Of a stretch of DNA of 64,000 bases, positions 1 through 8,622 are shown piece after piece. This DNA comes from Anaerolineales bacterium (GTDB lineage Bacteria; Chloroflexota; Anaerolineae; 4572-78; J111). The notes under the pieces are model-generated. The model worked only from the letters and a program-made list of their open reading frames with translations, ran no database searches and was not told the origin of the DNA. Positions within the stretch are counted from its first letter, which is position 1; every line of letters starts with the position of its first letter. The DNA is taken from assembly GCA_015075185.1 (NCBI GenBank), contig JABTUW010000004.1:62001-126000 (forward strand), given 5' to 3'. A program made the position numbers and the translations under genes.

Positions 1-599
1 TGTCTATTGGCCCGGTGGGCGTACCTACAATATGGAAATCTTTAGGATCTTGAGAGTTAAACTTGCCGGGTCGGGGATGGGCGCTTGGGCCGCGATCTCC
101 GCCAACTCACCATAAGTCAAGCGCTGGCTACTGGCCTGATGAATCACGCTTCCTTTTTCGGTGGTGCAGGTTTGTGGGTCTACTCCCCATTTTGAGCCGC
201 GGCGGTTATCAGCATCATCCTGGCAATTGCACCAGTTTCACGTAGGGGTTGCCAAAACGTGCTGACGCTGGTGCTGCCTCCAGTAAATTGGTCACCATAT
301 TCTTGACCGGCTGGGCTTGTTCCACCCTCACGGTTGACCAGTCGGCATCAGTTCTTCAGCTACAATCATTGGCAACGAGGTACGTACCCTTGTCCCATTT
401 CTGATCTGGGTACGGTGATGGTAACAGTGTTATCAGGGTCAATTCTTAGAAAAACGCTTGGCTGGAAAGTTCCACCGCCTTGCTCCGTGAGTGGTACAGT
501 TAAGCTTTGACAACCAGCCAGTTGGAAACCCAGGACCAGGCTGGCCCCCAGAGAACTTTTTAGAAATTGACGGCGAGTGAGAGTTGATTGTATTTCCAT
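1..599 (-). pseudogene. Molybdopterin-binding large subunit of an isoquinoline 1-oxidoreductase/xanthine dehydrogenase-family enzyme, decayed and cut by the window edge
   Basis: The minus strand opens at 599 with a twin-arginine leader (LTRRQFLKSSLGASLVLGF) and a lipobox-like cysteine, as in IorB-type periplasmic molybdenum hydroxylases. It continues with SEMGQG, then after a frameshift near 385 with PMIVAEELDADWSTVRVEQA. After more frame changes come TGGSTSV, WQPLRETGAIARMML and TYGELAEIAAQAPIPDPAS, in the order expected for the family. At least three indels break the frame and the rest lies outside the window. The ATG sits a few bases after the small-subunit stop, so the two were one operon. 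It is either a true pseudogene or a region of poor consensus; the gene identity is well supported. Confidence 0.8.
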
Positions 600-600
600 C

Positions 601-1058
601 TTAAACCTCCTGAGCGGCGCGGTGAATAGCCCAGCGAATCCGTTGATACGTGCCACAGCGACAAATATTACCAGACATGGCATTATCAATCTCTTCGTCG
701 CTTGGCTGGGATTTTGAGCCAGCAAAGCTGCTGCGCTCATAATCTGTCCGGGCTGGCAGTAGCCGCATTGGGCTACACTTTCGGCTAGCCAAGCCTGTTG
801 AACTGGGTGGTTATGCTCGCTGGATAATCCTTCAATCGTGGTAACTTTTTGATCCGTAACTTCCGAAATCGGCGTAATGCAGGAACGTACAGCCTGTCCG
901 TTCAAGTGGACAACGCACGCCCCGCATATCCCCATCTGCCACAGCTATACTTGGTGCCGGTTAAGCTGAGTATATCACGCAATACCCACAGCAGGGCACA
1001 TCAGGATTTACGTTTACTGTTTTTCTTGGCCATTCACTGTTAAAATTATTGGACTCAT
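601..1058 (-). pseudogene. [2Fe-2S] small subunit of the same molybdenum hydroxylase, frameshifted
   Basis: An AGGAG site lies just upstream of the ATG at 1058, and the protein begins MSPIILTVNGQEK. Frame changes follow near 1020, 985 and 940. The frame ending in MGICGACVVHLNGQAVRSC carries the plant-type ferredoxin cluster, and ESVAQCGYCQPGQI carries the first half of the second cluster. Another shift near 710 leads into DEEIDNAMSGNICRCGTYQR, which completes the second CxxC...CxC site. All eight cluster cysteines can be seen once the frames are joined. In this family the subunit passes electrons from Mo to FAD or a haem partner. It directly precedes the large subunit. Four indels in about 450 bp make a working protein impossible as read. 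Confidence 0.8.
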
Positions 1059-1337
1059 ATATATTCTCCTGTTCCATAGCATCATTGTGTCATTGCCCGC
1101 CTGTTATTAGGTGGATGCCCAATCTATTTCATCAGGTCGGCTCAGCCAAACAGATAACGATAAGCGCCTCGTAGCGGGGACTTGATCGTTAACGACATTA
1201 AAAGAAATGGTGCACCTATGCCCAGAATAGAGCAGCATGTCCCCAAGTGGCAGCATGATTACAAACTACCGCAAATATAGCTAATCCATTCAGAAGTAAC
1301 AGCCATTGTGTCATGGTTTGTTCTTCATACCTTATTT
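1059..1337. other. Intergenic stretch, nothing recognised
   Basis: No plausible coding frame, RNA or strong hairpin is seen. It lies between the promoter side of the decayed hydroxylase operon and the left end of the insertion sequence, so it probably held that operon's promoter. Confidence 0.5.
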
Positions 1338-2840
1338 TTGCGCGAACAGAGGCGGTTTCTATTCAAAAATGAAGGTCAGACGCGAATAGAGCTGATTCTA
1401 TTCAGGAATTATTGAACGAAATAGGCCGAATTTGGGTATGATGGGAACATCTTCAAAACTTCAATAGACTTAGCCCCAAGAGAGGATGTTCCAATGACGA
1501 TCAAATTTGGTTTAACTAAAGAACTGGTCAATACCCAATTTGGGCCGGTCGCCGCCTTGGCTGCCTATTATGAAAGCCAAAAAGTACTTGAACCTTTACA
1601 AATCATCATTCCAGTCGTGGAAAAGAGTGATTTTCCCTTAGCGAACCAACTCACCCAAGTGATCCTGAGTATCTTCACCGGGTGTGAATATCTGTCGATG
1701 GTCAATACCAGACTTCGCCCTGAGCGAAAACTAGCTCAAGTCTATCGAATTGAGCAGTTTGCCCATCAAGCTACTCTGTCCCGATCCCTGGATGGCCTAA
1801 GTCTAACGAACTTGACTGAATTGGAGCAAGCCGTCCGAACCATTAGCCAGCGCTGTAGTCGGATCTGTCAGCACGATTGGCGTGGTTTCTTGCAATTAGA
1901 CTTCGACTTGTCGGGCTTACCTTGTGGCAAACAGGCTCAAGGGAGCCAAAAAGGGTTCTTTAGTGGCAAAAAAACGCCACCGGTCGGCAATTAAGCGGGT
2001 GAGTGCCATCAATTATCATGAAACAGTTTGGTCTGGTTTATTTGCTGGTAACCGAACGACGGTCACTTGCTTGAAACCAGCCGTATTAGGTGCCGAAACT
2101 GGGTTAGACTTAGCCCTTGAGCAGCGAAAACGAACGGTCTATCGCCTAGATGGTGGGGCTGGCACCGATGAAACCCTGCAATGGTTAGTCGGACGTGGCT
2201 ACCACTTCATCGCCAAAGGGTTTTCTGGTAAACGAGCTTATGCCCTGGCTCAGCAAGTGTCTCGCTGGGATGCCTATGATGCTACCAGTTGGCTCGGCAC
2301 AGTCCAATCCCCGGTCGATTTTTGGCCGCCCGGTTCAGATGATGGTCAAAAAGCGACTTCAGAAAAAAGAGTGGAAACACAGCTATTATGTCTCGACCCT
2401 GGCTTTTTCGTCCAAAAAAGCTTTTATGGATCGCTACAATCTCAGAGGCGCGGCTGAAATTGAACAATTTCGGGAAGACAAAGATGGCCTCCATTTATCA
2501 GCCCGACGTAAACAGCGGTTTGAAGCGCAACAGGCCATGATCTTGAGTACCGACCTGGTTCACAATTTGTTGGCTGATTTCCGTTATCGAGCTTTAGCCA
2601 ATTCCCAGTTCGAAAACTGGGGTCTGAAGCGGATTGTACGAGACTTGTTAGCCATCCCTGGCCGGCTCTATTTTCGCCAAGCACAACTCAATCGAATTGA
2701 GTTGCTAGCCACCCATCCTTACGCTGAAGAGATGATTATTTGTTTTGAAAAGTACTGTTCTCGCGACTTCGGTCATTAGAAATGGCCTCTATTCGCGTCT
2801 AAATTTTACGAATAATGAAATGCGGCTCTATTCGCGCGAA
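1338..2840 (+). mobile_element. Insertion sequence of about 1.5 kb with inverted ends
   Basis: The two ends match as inverted repeats: the left begins TTGCGCGAACAGAGGCGG at about 1338 and the right, read on the minus strand, begins TTCGCGCGAATAGAGCCGC at 2840. A second copy of the GCGAATAGAG motif lies about 40 bases inside each end (near 1380 and 2795), so each end carries two similar binding-site-like motifs. The element encloses one broken transposase gene. The right end overlaps the last codons and stop of the neighbouring nadE-like gene. I could not identify a clear target-site duplication, and the exact outer boundaries are uncertain by a few bases. Confidence 0.75.
1494..2779 (+). pseudogene. 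DDE transposase (IS4 superfamily-like), two or more frameshifts
   Basis: Three overlapping frames together make one transposase. The N-terminal frame (1494-1994) contains LQLDFDLSGLPCGKQAQGS, the usual first Asp region of IS4-like DDE enzymes. The middle frame (from about 1924) continues with RVSAINYHETVW and RLDGGAGTDETLQWL, which carries the second Asp region. The last frame (to 2779) has SARRKQRFEAQQAM and ends ICFEKYCSRDFGH. Frame changes fall near 1970 and 2340. A good start codon follows GAGAGGATGTTCCA. The element is probably immobile on its own. I do not assign a family within the superfamily; a search of an IS database would settle it. Confidence 0.75.
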
Positions 2841-3817
2841 CACAAGGTCATAATTTCCAGGGGCGGTGTACGTAAATATTGAGTAGTACGGTGCTTGCGG
2901 GTGAAATCATCAAAGGCGTGTTGGATTTGAACTTCTGACAACCCCATGACTTGGGCCACCTCCGACACTGGCACATTGTGTTCCTGGGCATACCATAAGA
3001 GGTCCATCGTTTCAAAAGGTAGGCGGAAGAAGAATTCTTCTTGAGTCTGATGGGCACTGTAGGTGTCAGAGGTCGGCGTCCGCTGTCGAATTGCTTCTGG
3101 TATCTCAAGATATTCGGCCAGTTGATAGATTTGAGTTTTAAACAAATGGGCAATTGGCTGGATATCTACCCCACCATCGCCATATTTTACAATAAACCCT
3201 TGGTCAGGTTCATTCTTGTTCGCCGTACCGATGACGGCATAATTGCGGGACTCGGCGTGGTAGTAGAGGGTGGCCATACGGCTGCGCTGCTTGAAGTTGG
3301 AAGCAGCAACAACCTGGAGATACTCTCGGGTAGGTAATCGTTGTGTCTTTTCTTCACCACTAGGAGAAACTATGGTGACAGAGAAGAAATTGAGTGTGTT
3401 ATCGTCCAGTAGATTTGAAGGCAACACAATCTTGACTTTATAACCAATGGCTGGATCATACTCCGGGAAAATACGGCGAATGGCCTCATCGCGGCGCAAA
3501 TAACAGCCAAAGCCCTCCAGGGCTGGGGTCACATTTTCCAGGATGGCCTCAACCCCAAATTGTTTGGCTAATTGCCGAGCCAGGGTTTCACTGCTGAAGT
3601 CTGAGTCTTTATCGGGCATCATCACGGCTACTACTAGTTCAGGCCCAAAAGCACGGACACAGAGCGCCAGAACCGTTGACGAGTCAACCCCACCACTAAT
3701 ACCAACCACTCCGCCGAAGCGGCGCCAAACTTGGTGGACAGTCTGGCGTAGCGATGAAACCAGGCGTTCTGTTTCAGTAGCGGGGTCAATGTCCAGTACA
3801 TGTTTATTGAAACTCAT
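2828..3817 (-). CDS. nadE: NAD+ synthase-like ATP-dependent amide synthase
   Basis: The 329-residue protein has the adenine-nucleotide alpha hydrolase (PP-loop) fold of NadE, with the pyrophosphate loop GISGGVDSSTVLAL near residues 39-52. Further signatures are VIGTANKNEPDQGFIVKYGD and the PTSDTYSAHQTQEEFFF segment. NadE converts deamido-NAD to NAD using ammonia and ATP. There is no nitrilase-like glutaminase domain, so ammonia must come from solution or from a partner. It follows the AsnB-type amidotransferase by 3 bases and shares its operon with an acyl carrier protein and acyl ligase, so the substrate may be a carrier- or sugar-linked acid rather than deamido-NAD. The last residues and stop codon lie inside the right end of the insertion sequence. 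Confidence 0.85.
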   Translation of the reverse strand: MSFNKHVLDIDPATETERLVSSLRQTVHQVWRRFGGVVGISGGVDSSTVLALCVRAFGPELVVAVMMPDKDSDFSSETLARQLAKQFGVEAILENVTPALEGFGCYLRRDEAIRRIFPEYDPAIGYKVKIVLPSNLLDDNTLNFFSVTIVSPSGEEKTQRLPTREYLQVVAASNFKQRSRMATLYYHAESRNYAVIGTANKNEPDQGFIVKYGDGGVDIQPIAHLFKTQIYQLAEYLEIPEAIRQRTPTSDTYSAHQTQEEFFFRLPFETMDLLWYAQEHNVPVSEVAQVMGLSEVQIQHAFDDFTRKHRTTQYLRTPPLEIMTLCSRE

Positions 3818-3820
3818 AGA

Positions 3821-5845
3821 TTATCCCTCTTGAATAGCTAACTTCTGGCTGACGCAGACTTTGACATTATCATGGATACCCAGAGGTGGTATCATTTTGA
3901 AATTGGTGATGAACTGCTGGTTAATAAGCTGGCTGGACAAGATACCTGCCAGAGCCATCTCATCTGTTTCGCTTAACCGCAACCCTCGTTCGATCTTGCT
4001 TACCAGTTGACTGACGGCGTCCGGCTTGAATAAGCCAGTTGTGGCGACGGTCATAGGTGATAAGAAATCACGTACATAGTCAAGATCTCCCCCGCATGGG
4101 GAGGAGGGGAAAAAGCTATGCTGAATGGGAGCCCGATAAGGTTGTTTGGGCCGCCGCCAAATTTCAGCCGGCAGCCAAGTTCGGGCCGCTTTTTTCAGTA
4201 GATACTTCTCAGTCAAGCCCCGCAATTTGAGGTGACTGGGCAGTTGGTTACAGAACTCTATCACCCGATGGTCGAGAAAGGGGAAACGTCCCTCGATCGA
4301 ATGGGCCATCCCCATCCGATCCCCTTGTGATGATAACAGGTAAGGAGACAGGAAGGTGGTGATCTCTAGGTATTGGGCTTGTTGTAAAGGTCCCCAACGC
4401 TTAAAATTAGGGGGATAATCAATCCAATTATCTTTTGCGTCACTGACTTTAGCGATAGCCTGGCTGATCTCATCGGAGAAGAAACGGTGGCTACGGCGGG
4501 TGTTATGCCAGCGAATGGCGTGCGAATAATCTGTTGCTTCTACGTCGGTTAAACCTTGACCGAAGAAGGAGGTAAGGTAAGCCATATTGCCGCCCGCCAG
4601 ATCAGAAATGTAGGGGTAAAGTCGTTTGAGCAGCAATGGTCGCAGACTCGATTCGGGATGCTTGGCCCAAAAGCGCCGTATTTTTGCCTCTTTGAAGATA
4701 TTGTAGCCGGTCAGGAATTCGTCTGCCCCCTCTCCAGTCAATACAACTTTAAAGTTATGCTGCTGCACTAATTGGGAGAGCAAAAACATCGGTACAGGAG
4801 CGGTACGCAGCAGAGGTGTTTCTGCGTGCCAGACTACCTCGGGGAAGACCCGGCCAATATCCTCATAGGTGACCCTAACCACTTGGTGCTGGGTGTCCAG
4901 ATAATCGGCCATCTTATATTGATACACACTCTCGTCGAAGTTAGGATCGCCAAAGCTGATTGAGAAGGTATCAAGGTGGTTGTTGGTATAGTTGCGGATG
5001 ATTGCCGCGATGACGGAAGAGTCGAGACCCCCACTTAAGTAAGCCCCGACCGGCACATCAGCTCGCAAACGGATTTGAGTAGCGTCTACTAGTAGACTAC
5101 GGAATTCATCTAAATAATTTGCTTCATCCTGTCGGGTAACTTTTTGGTTACATTCCCTGGTTCGTTCAGATAAATTCAACTGCCAGTAACGTTCGACGCT
5201 AATTTTGTCTTTGCGAACCAGCACATAATGCCCTGGTGGCACTTCCATGATCCCTCGGAAAATGGTTCGGGGTGTTAGTGCACTCCAAAACGTGAACACC
5301 TGGCCTAAAGCCACCGGGTCAATTTCGGCCCGCACCCTTGGATCGGCCAGGATGGCTTTAATTTCAGAGCCGAAAATCAGGGCGCCTTGGACTACAGTAT
5401 AGAATAGAGGGCGCACACCAACCCGGTCGCGGGCCAAGAAAAGTGTTTGCCTCGTACTATCCCAGAGGGCAATCGCAAACTGACCATTCAACAGTTGAAG
5501 GCAGTCCGGGCCATACTCTTCATACAAATGTAAAATAACTTCGGTATCGGTATTTGTCGCAAAACGATGGCCGCGTGCTTCTAACCCTGGTCGTAATTCG
5601 ATATAATTAAAAATCTCGCCATTAAAAACAATCCAGAGAGTCTTGGTTTCATTGGCAATTGGTTGTTGCCCACCATCCAGGTCAATAATACTGAGGCGAG
5701 CGTTACCTAAACCTACTTGTTCATCCAAATAAATACCAAACTGGTCTGGCCCACGATGCCGAATCATACCTAACATCTGGCGCAGGTGTTTTTCTAAAAT
5801 GGGTTCGAAATGGGTCAAATTAACTATCCCGGCAATGCCACACAT
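3821..5845 (-). CDS. asnB: Asparagine synthase (glutamine-hydrolysing) family amidotransferase
   Basis: The protein of 674 residues begins MCGIAGIVNL, whose Cys2 becomes the N-terminal nucleophile of the class II glutaminase domain. RHRGPDQFG, NGEIFNY and DTEVIL are the other glutaminase signatures (residues 30-110). The synthetase half has the PP-loop YLSGGLDSSVIAA near residue 270 and EGADEFLTGY near 375. The family makes asparagine, or amidates other carboxylates on sugars, peptides or fatty acids. The extended C-terminus and position in a surface-polymer cluster fit the second group, as in exosortase- and O-antigen-associated amidotransferases. It lies 50 bases after the acyl ligase and 3 bases before the NAD-synthase-like gene. 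The frame is fully intact, unlike its upstream neighbour. Confidence 0.9.
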   Translation of the reverse strand: MCGIAGIVNLTHFEPILEKHLRQMLGMIRHRGPDQFGIYLDEQVGLGNARLSIIDLDGGQQPIANETKTLWIVFNGEIFNYIELRPGLEARGHRFATNTDTEVILHLYEEYGPDCLQLLNGQFAIALWDSTRQTLFLARDRVGVRPLFYTVVQGALIFGSEIKAILADPRVRAEIDPVALGQVFTFWSALTPRTIFRGIMEVPPGHYVLVRKDKISVERYWQLNLSERTRECNQKVTRQDEANYLDEFRSLLVDATQIRLRADVPVGAYLSGGLDSSVIAAIIRNYTNNHLDTFSISFGDPNFDESVYQYKMADYLDTQHQVVRVTYEDIGRVFPEVVWHAETPLLRTAPVPMFLLSQLVQQHNFKVVLTGEGADEFLTGYNIFKEAKIRRFWAKHPESSLRPLLLKRLYPYISDLAGGNMAYLTSFFGQGLTDVEATDYSHAIRWHNTRRSHRFFSDEISQAIAKVSDAKDNWIDYPPNFKRWGPLQQAQYLEITTFLSPYLLSSQGDRMGMAHSIEGRFPFLDHRVIEFCNQLPSHLKLRGLTEKYLLKKAARTWLPAEIWRRPKQPYRAPIQHSFFPSSPCGGDLDYVRDFLSPMTVATTGLFKPDAVSQLVSKIERGLRLSETDEMALAGILSSQLINQQFITNFKMIPPLGIHDNVKVCVSQKLAIQEG

Positions 5846-5895
5846 AATCTTGTTCCGTTACTCTCTGATATTAGTTGATGACCCATTTCTGCCAC

Positions 5896-7338
5896 CTACT
5901 GCCGCAGCGCCGACTTGAGCACTTTGCCATTCTCGTTCATGGGCAGACTTTTGACGACCATGACTTCTTGCGGAACGGCATAAACTGGTTGTCGCTGCTT
6001 GCAATGCCCAATAATTTCGGTTGGATTTAACTGGGAGCCGTTACGTAAGGTGACATAGACCTTAATGGCTTCACCTCGAACCGGGTCAGGCACGCCAATG
6101 GCAGCCGCAGCAACGACATCGGTCAGTTCCAGGACACAGGCTTCGACAACTTGGCTACTCACACGGTACCCATACGATTTGATAAAGTCGGCTTTGCGAT
6201 CCATGATGTAGATGAACCCATCTTCATCCACCGTAGACAGATCACCCGTGTATAATGCTCCGTCTTTAAATTTTTCCGCAGTTGCCTCCGGGTCATCAGG
6301 TAGCCGGGTGAAATATTAGCTCCTCTGGCTACAATCTCGCCTACTTCGCCAGGTTTGACTTCTCCTCCAGCCTCACCCAAGACCTGTAATTCTACTCCGG
6401 GGATTCCACGCCCCACCGACCCCAACTTTGTTTTCAAGAATTCTGGTGGCAAGTAGGAAAGTCGCGCTGTGGCTTCAGTCTGCCCGTACATAACATAAAC
6501 TTGAGCTGCGGGTACAGCCGCTATTAATTCTTCAATGAGTACATTCGATAGCTTCCCGCCCGCTTGTTGCACTTTGCGTAATGATTTAAGTTGTCGCTTG
6601 GGAAATGTGGTGTTTCGCAGGAGGGTTTGATAAATAGAGGGACGCCGGCCAAGCCAGTACACTCCGTCGTCTCTAGTAAATTCAGGACAGCCTCTGGATA
6701 AAGAAAACGACTCAAGACTAGCGATCCCCTACCCGCAAGTGGGTATGCAACAAGGAAGTGCCGAAGCAGTAATCAAGGTAAAATGCTCATCATCCGGTCG
6801 GTTGATGTTAACTCTAAGTAACTGATGATTGATTCTGTATTAGCCTGGATATTTTGATTGGTTATTCGAACAACTCTTGGCCGCGCGGTGGTGCCAGAGG
6901 TGAACATAGGACAGCATCCTGTTGTTCGTCGCTATCTGAAGGATCGCTTCCCATGAGGGTGCGCTCACACTTTTAAGGTTGTCTTCCAATACAAGCGATA
7001 CATTTATGGGTAAACGCTGGTAGAACCGCTTCTCCACACAGACTGCTTTGCATTGGATAAAATTCTGTCTGAGTTGCAGCTCGGATGGGGAGAGTTGCCG
7101 AGAAGGGCACTACCACCGCACCGAGTTTTAAGATAGCCAGGTAACTGGCCACCCAGAAGAGTGAATTCGTACTAAGTAACCCAACTCTATCACCAGAACG
7201 CACTCCCTGAGTAAATAACTCCTGAGCAATACAGGCGCTGGCTTCTTTCAGGTCTCCGTAAGTGTAGCGTTCTTGACTAGTGATGAGAGCCAGGTGCTGG
7301 TCTTGACTTGTTTGTAGGAGATAATCGCTGGTATTCAT
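5896..7338 (-). pseudogene. AMP-dependent acyl-CoA/acyl-ACP ligase, at least five frameshifts
   Basis: Joined frames give one ANL-superfamily adenylating enzyme of about 480 residues. It starts at an ATG with a GAGG site (MNTSDYLLQTSQDQHLAL). The adenylation P-loop MFTSGTTARPRVV is readable around 6850-6905. Then come YPEAVLNLLETTECTGLAGVP, YVMYGQTEATARLSYLPP (A5 region) and DEDGFIYIMDRKADFIKSYG (A7-A8 hinge). The C-terminus holds the catalytic lysine context PMNENGKVLKSALR. Frame changes fall near 7090, 6930, 6740-6800, 6640 and 6300. The gene would activate a carboxylic acid and load it onto the adjacent carrier protein. The flanking carrier and amidotransferase genes are intact, so either this step was lost or the local consensus is poor. 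Confidence 0.85.
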
Positions 7339-7407
7339 GGGAGTGCCTCGTTAGAGTGAACTCACCGGGTCGGGACTCATGCAAAAAAGCTAGTAGACTG
7401 AACGCTT

Positions 7408-7674
7408 TCAGTGAACAGTCTCACGCAGTTTGTATTGGGTATAAAGAGCCGTTTTATTGACTGAGTCGAAGTTATCCGGCGTCAACTCCGCATCTTTAAT
7501 CGTAATTCCAAAATTTTCTTGGATAAACATGGTTAGATCCATAATCCCGAGCGAGTCGACAATACCTTCTTCTAAGAAGGAAGCGTTATCGTCGTACTTG
7601 AAACCATTACTACTATACAAAAGGTTTTGGGCAATGTAGTGCCGAATTGATGCTTTGATGTCTTGGATATCCAT
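7408..7674 (-). CDS. Acyl carrier protein
   Basis: The small acidic protein of 88 residues has the phosphopantetheine attachment motif EEGIVDSLGIMDL, with Ser in DSLG near residue 42, and the helical pattern of carrier proteins. I chose the ATG at 7674 (MDIQDIKASI) over the one five codons upstream because it follows a GAGGG site with good spacing. It carries acyl or aminoacyl groups as thioesters. The next gene, 69 bases downstream, is the matching adenylating ligase. It is not the housekeeping AcpP by context, because no fab gene is next to it. Confidence 0.85.
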   Translation of the reverse strand: MDIQDIKASIRHYIAQNLLYSSNGFKYDDNASFLEEGIVDSLGIMDLTMFIQENFGITIKDAELTPDNFDSVNKTALYTQYKLRETVH

Positions 7675-7785
7675 TAATTCTACCCTCATTTCGTTGTAAA
7701 GATTGAACTGGTTAAGGCCATCGAATGGGGATCAATGGCGGCTAATTGAGTTAATACTCTTCGTTATTAAGGAGCTATGGTTATT

Positions 7786-7814
7786 AAACTACAAAATAAT
7801 TAGAACCTAGTCAA
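7786..7814 (-). promoter_or_regulatory. Possible sigma-70 promoter for the carrier-protein operon
   Basis: On the minus strand TTGACT is followed after 17 bases by TAGTTT, about 110 bases before the carrier-protein start. The -10 box is poor. Just upstream (7824-7841) is an 18-base A/T-rich word that recurs before the glycosyltransferase gene. Confidence 0.3.
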
Positions 7815-7901
7815 AGAAAAGTGTGAAAAAAGTTAGAAAAATTACACTGAGGAAGGGCCAGGGGGGAACACTTTGGCCTTGAAATGGGGAGAGCATAAAT
7901 T

Positions 7902-7928
7902 AGCCTACCATTGATTCTATGGTAGGCT
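7902..7928 (-). terminator. Hairpin, likely terminator of the 7978-9831 genes
   Basis: A perfect 10-base stem AGCCTACCAT/ATGGTAGGCT with a 7-base loop lies about 50 bases after the stop of the 7978-8436 gene. On the minus strand it is followed by the weakly T-rich AATTTAT. Confidence 0.55.
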
Positions 7929-7977
7929 GCTAAGGCTCATTTGGACCGGGGCTAAATTACCAACTTATTTACTGGGG

Positions 7978-8436
7978 CTAAAGATAGCGAACCTCCATAT
8001 GGTCGGAGGTCGGCTCTTTACATATTTCTACTTTGAATGGCAGTTCGTCCCAGTGAAAGTGCTCTCTAATAAATCGTTGTAGCGGTTGATGCGGATTATT
8101 TGGCTGAAGTTCTAAACGGTGACCATTCTCACTGTACAAATTGCAGTATCGGATTTGAACCTGACCTACCTCCCCCAACATCTGGCTAAGATAAGTGGGT
8201 AAACCAACCTTTAATAAGTAGTGGTTCCGAATTTCGTTCAGTGTGACGATAATGGTATGATTAGGAGAGAAGCCTGCCTGTAGACAATGAGCTTTACTCT
8301 TCAAGATATCTCTGATTTCCCTGGCCTTGAAGATGCTAAAATCTAATTCCGGAGTCAGAGAAAATGTACCTTTGTCAATTGGGTGCTTATTTCTTCCCGT
8401 GGCTTCAACCGCCATTTTTGCCGAAATAGATGACAT
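7978..8436 (-). CDS. Protein of unknown function
   Basis: The 152-residue protein is not recognised. The start at 8436 (MSSISAKMAVEATG) is chosen because AGAAGGAA precedes it at proper spacing, although the frame stays open 22 codons further upstream. The sequence is soluble-looking, with no signal peptide or membrane segment. A region of alternating hydrophobic residues (HTIIVTLNEIRNHYLL, VQIRYCNLY) suggests a beta-rich fold, and the end (LPFKVEICKEPTSDHMEVRYL) is also strand-like. It lies between the GT4 glycosyltransferase and the carrier-protein operon on the same strand and ends at a hairpin, so it may be the last gene of the glycosyltransferase transcript. Confidence 0.6.
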   Translation of the reverse strand: MSSISAKMAVEATGRNKHPIDKGTFSLTPELDFSIFKAREIRDILKSKAHCLQAGFSPNHTIIVTLNEIRNHYLLKVGLPTYLSQMLGEVGQVQIRYCNLYSENGHRLELQPNNPHQPLQRFIREHFHWDELPFKVEICKEPTSDHMEVRYL

Positions 8437-8622
8437 AAATTTCCTTCTGATCTCAACTTGGTTCAAAGACCTGCAGGCGAACTTTATTAAAGAGCATGTC
8501 AATCGAAAGGATTGACAAATGGTCTAGCTCGGAAAACTTACTTCTCTGCCACGAGAGTATACGTTATTTGGCTTAGTTAGTCAATCAAGTTAATAAGTAT
8601 TATGGCCTATTACCTCTGATAT

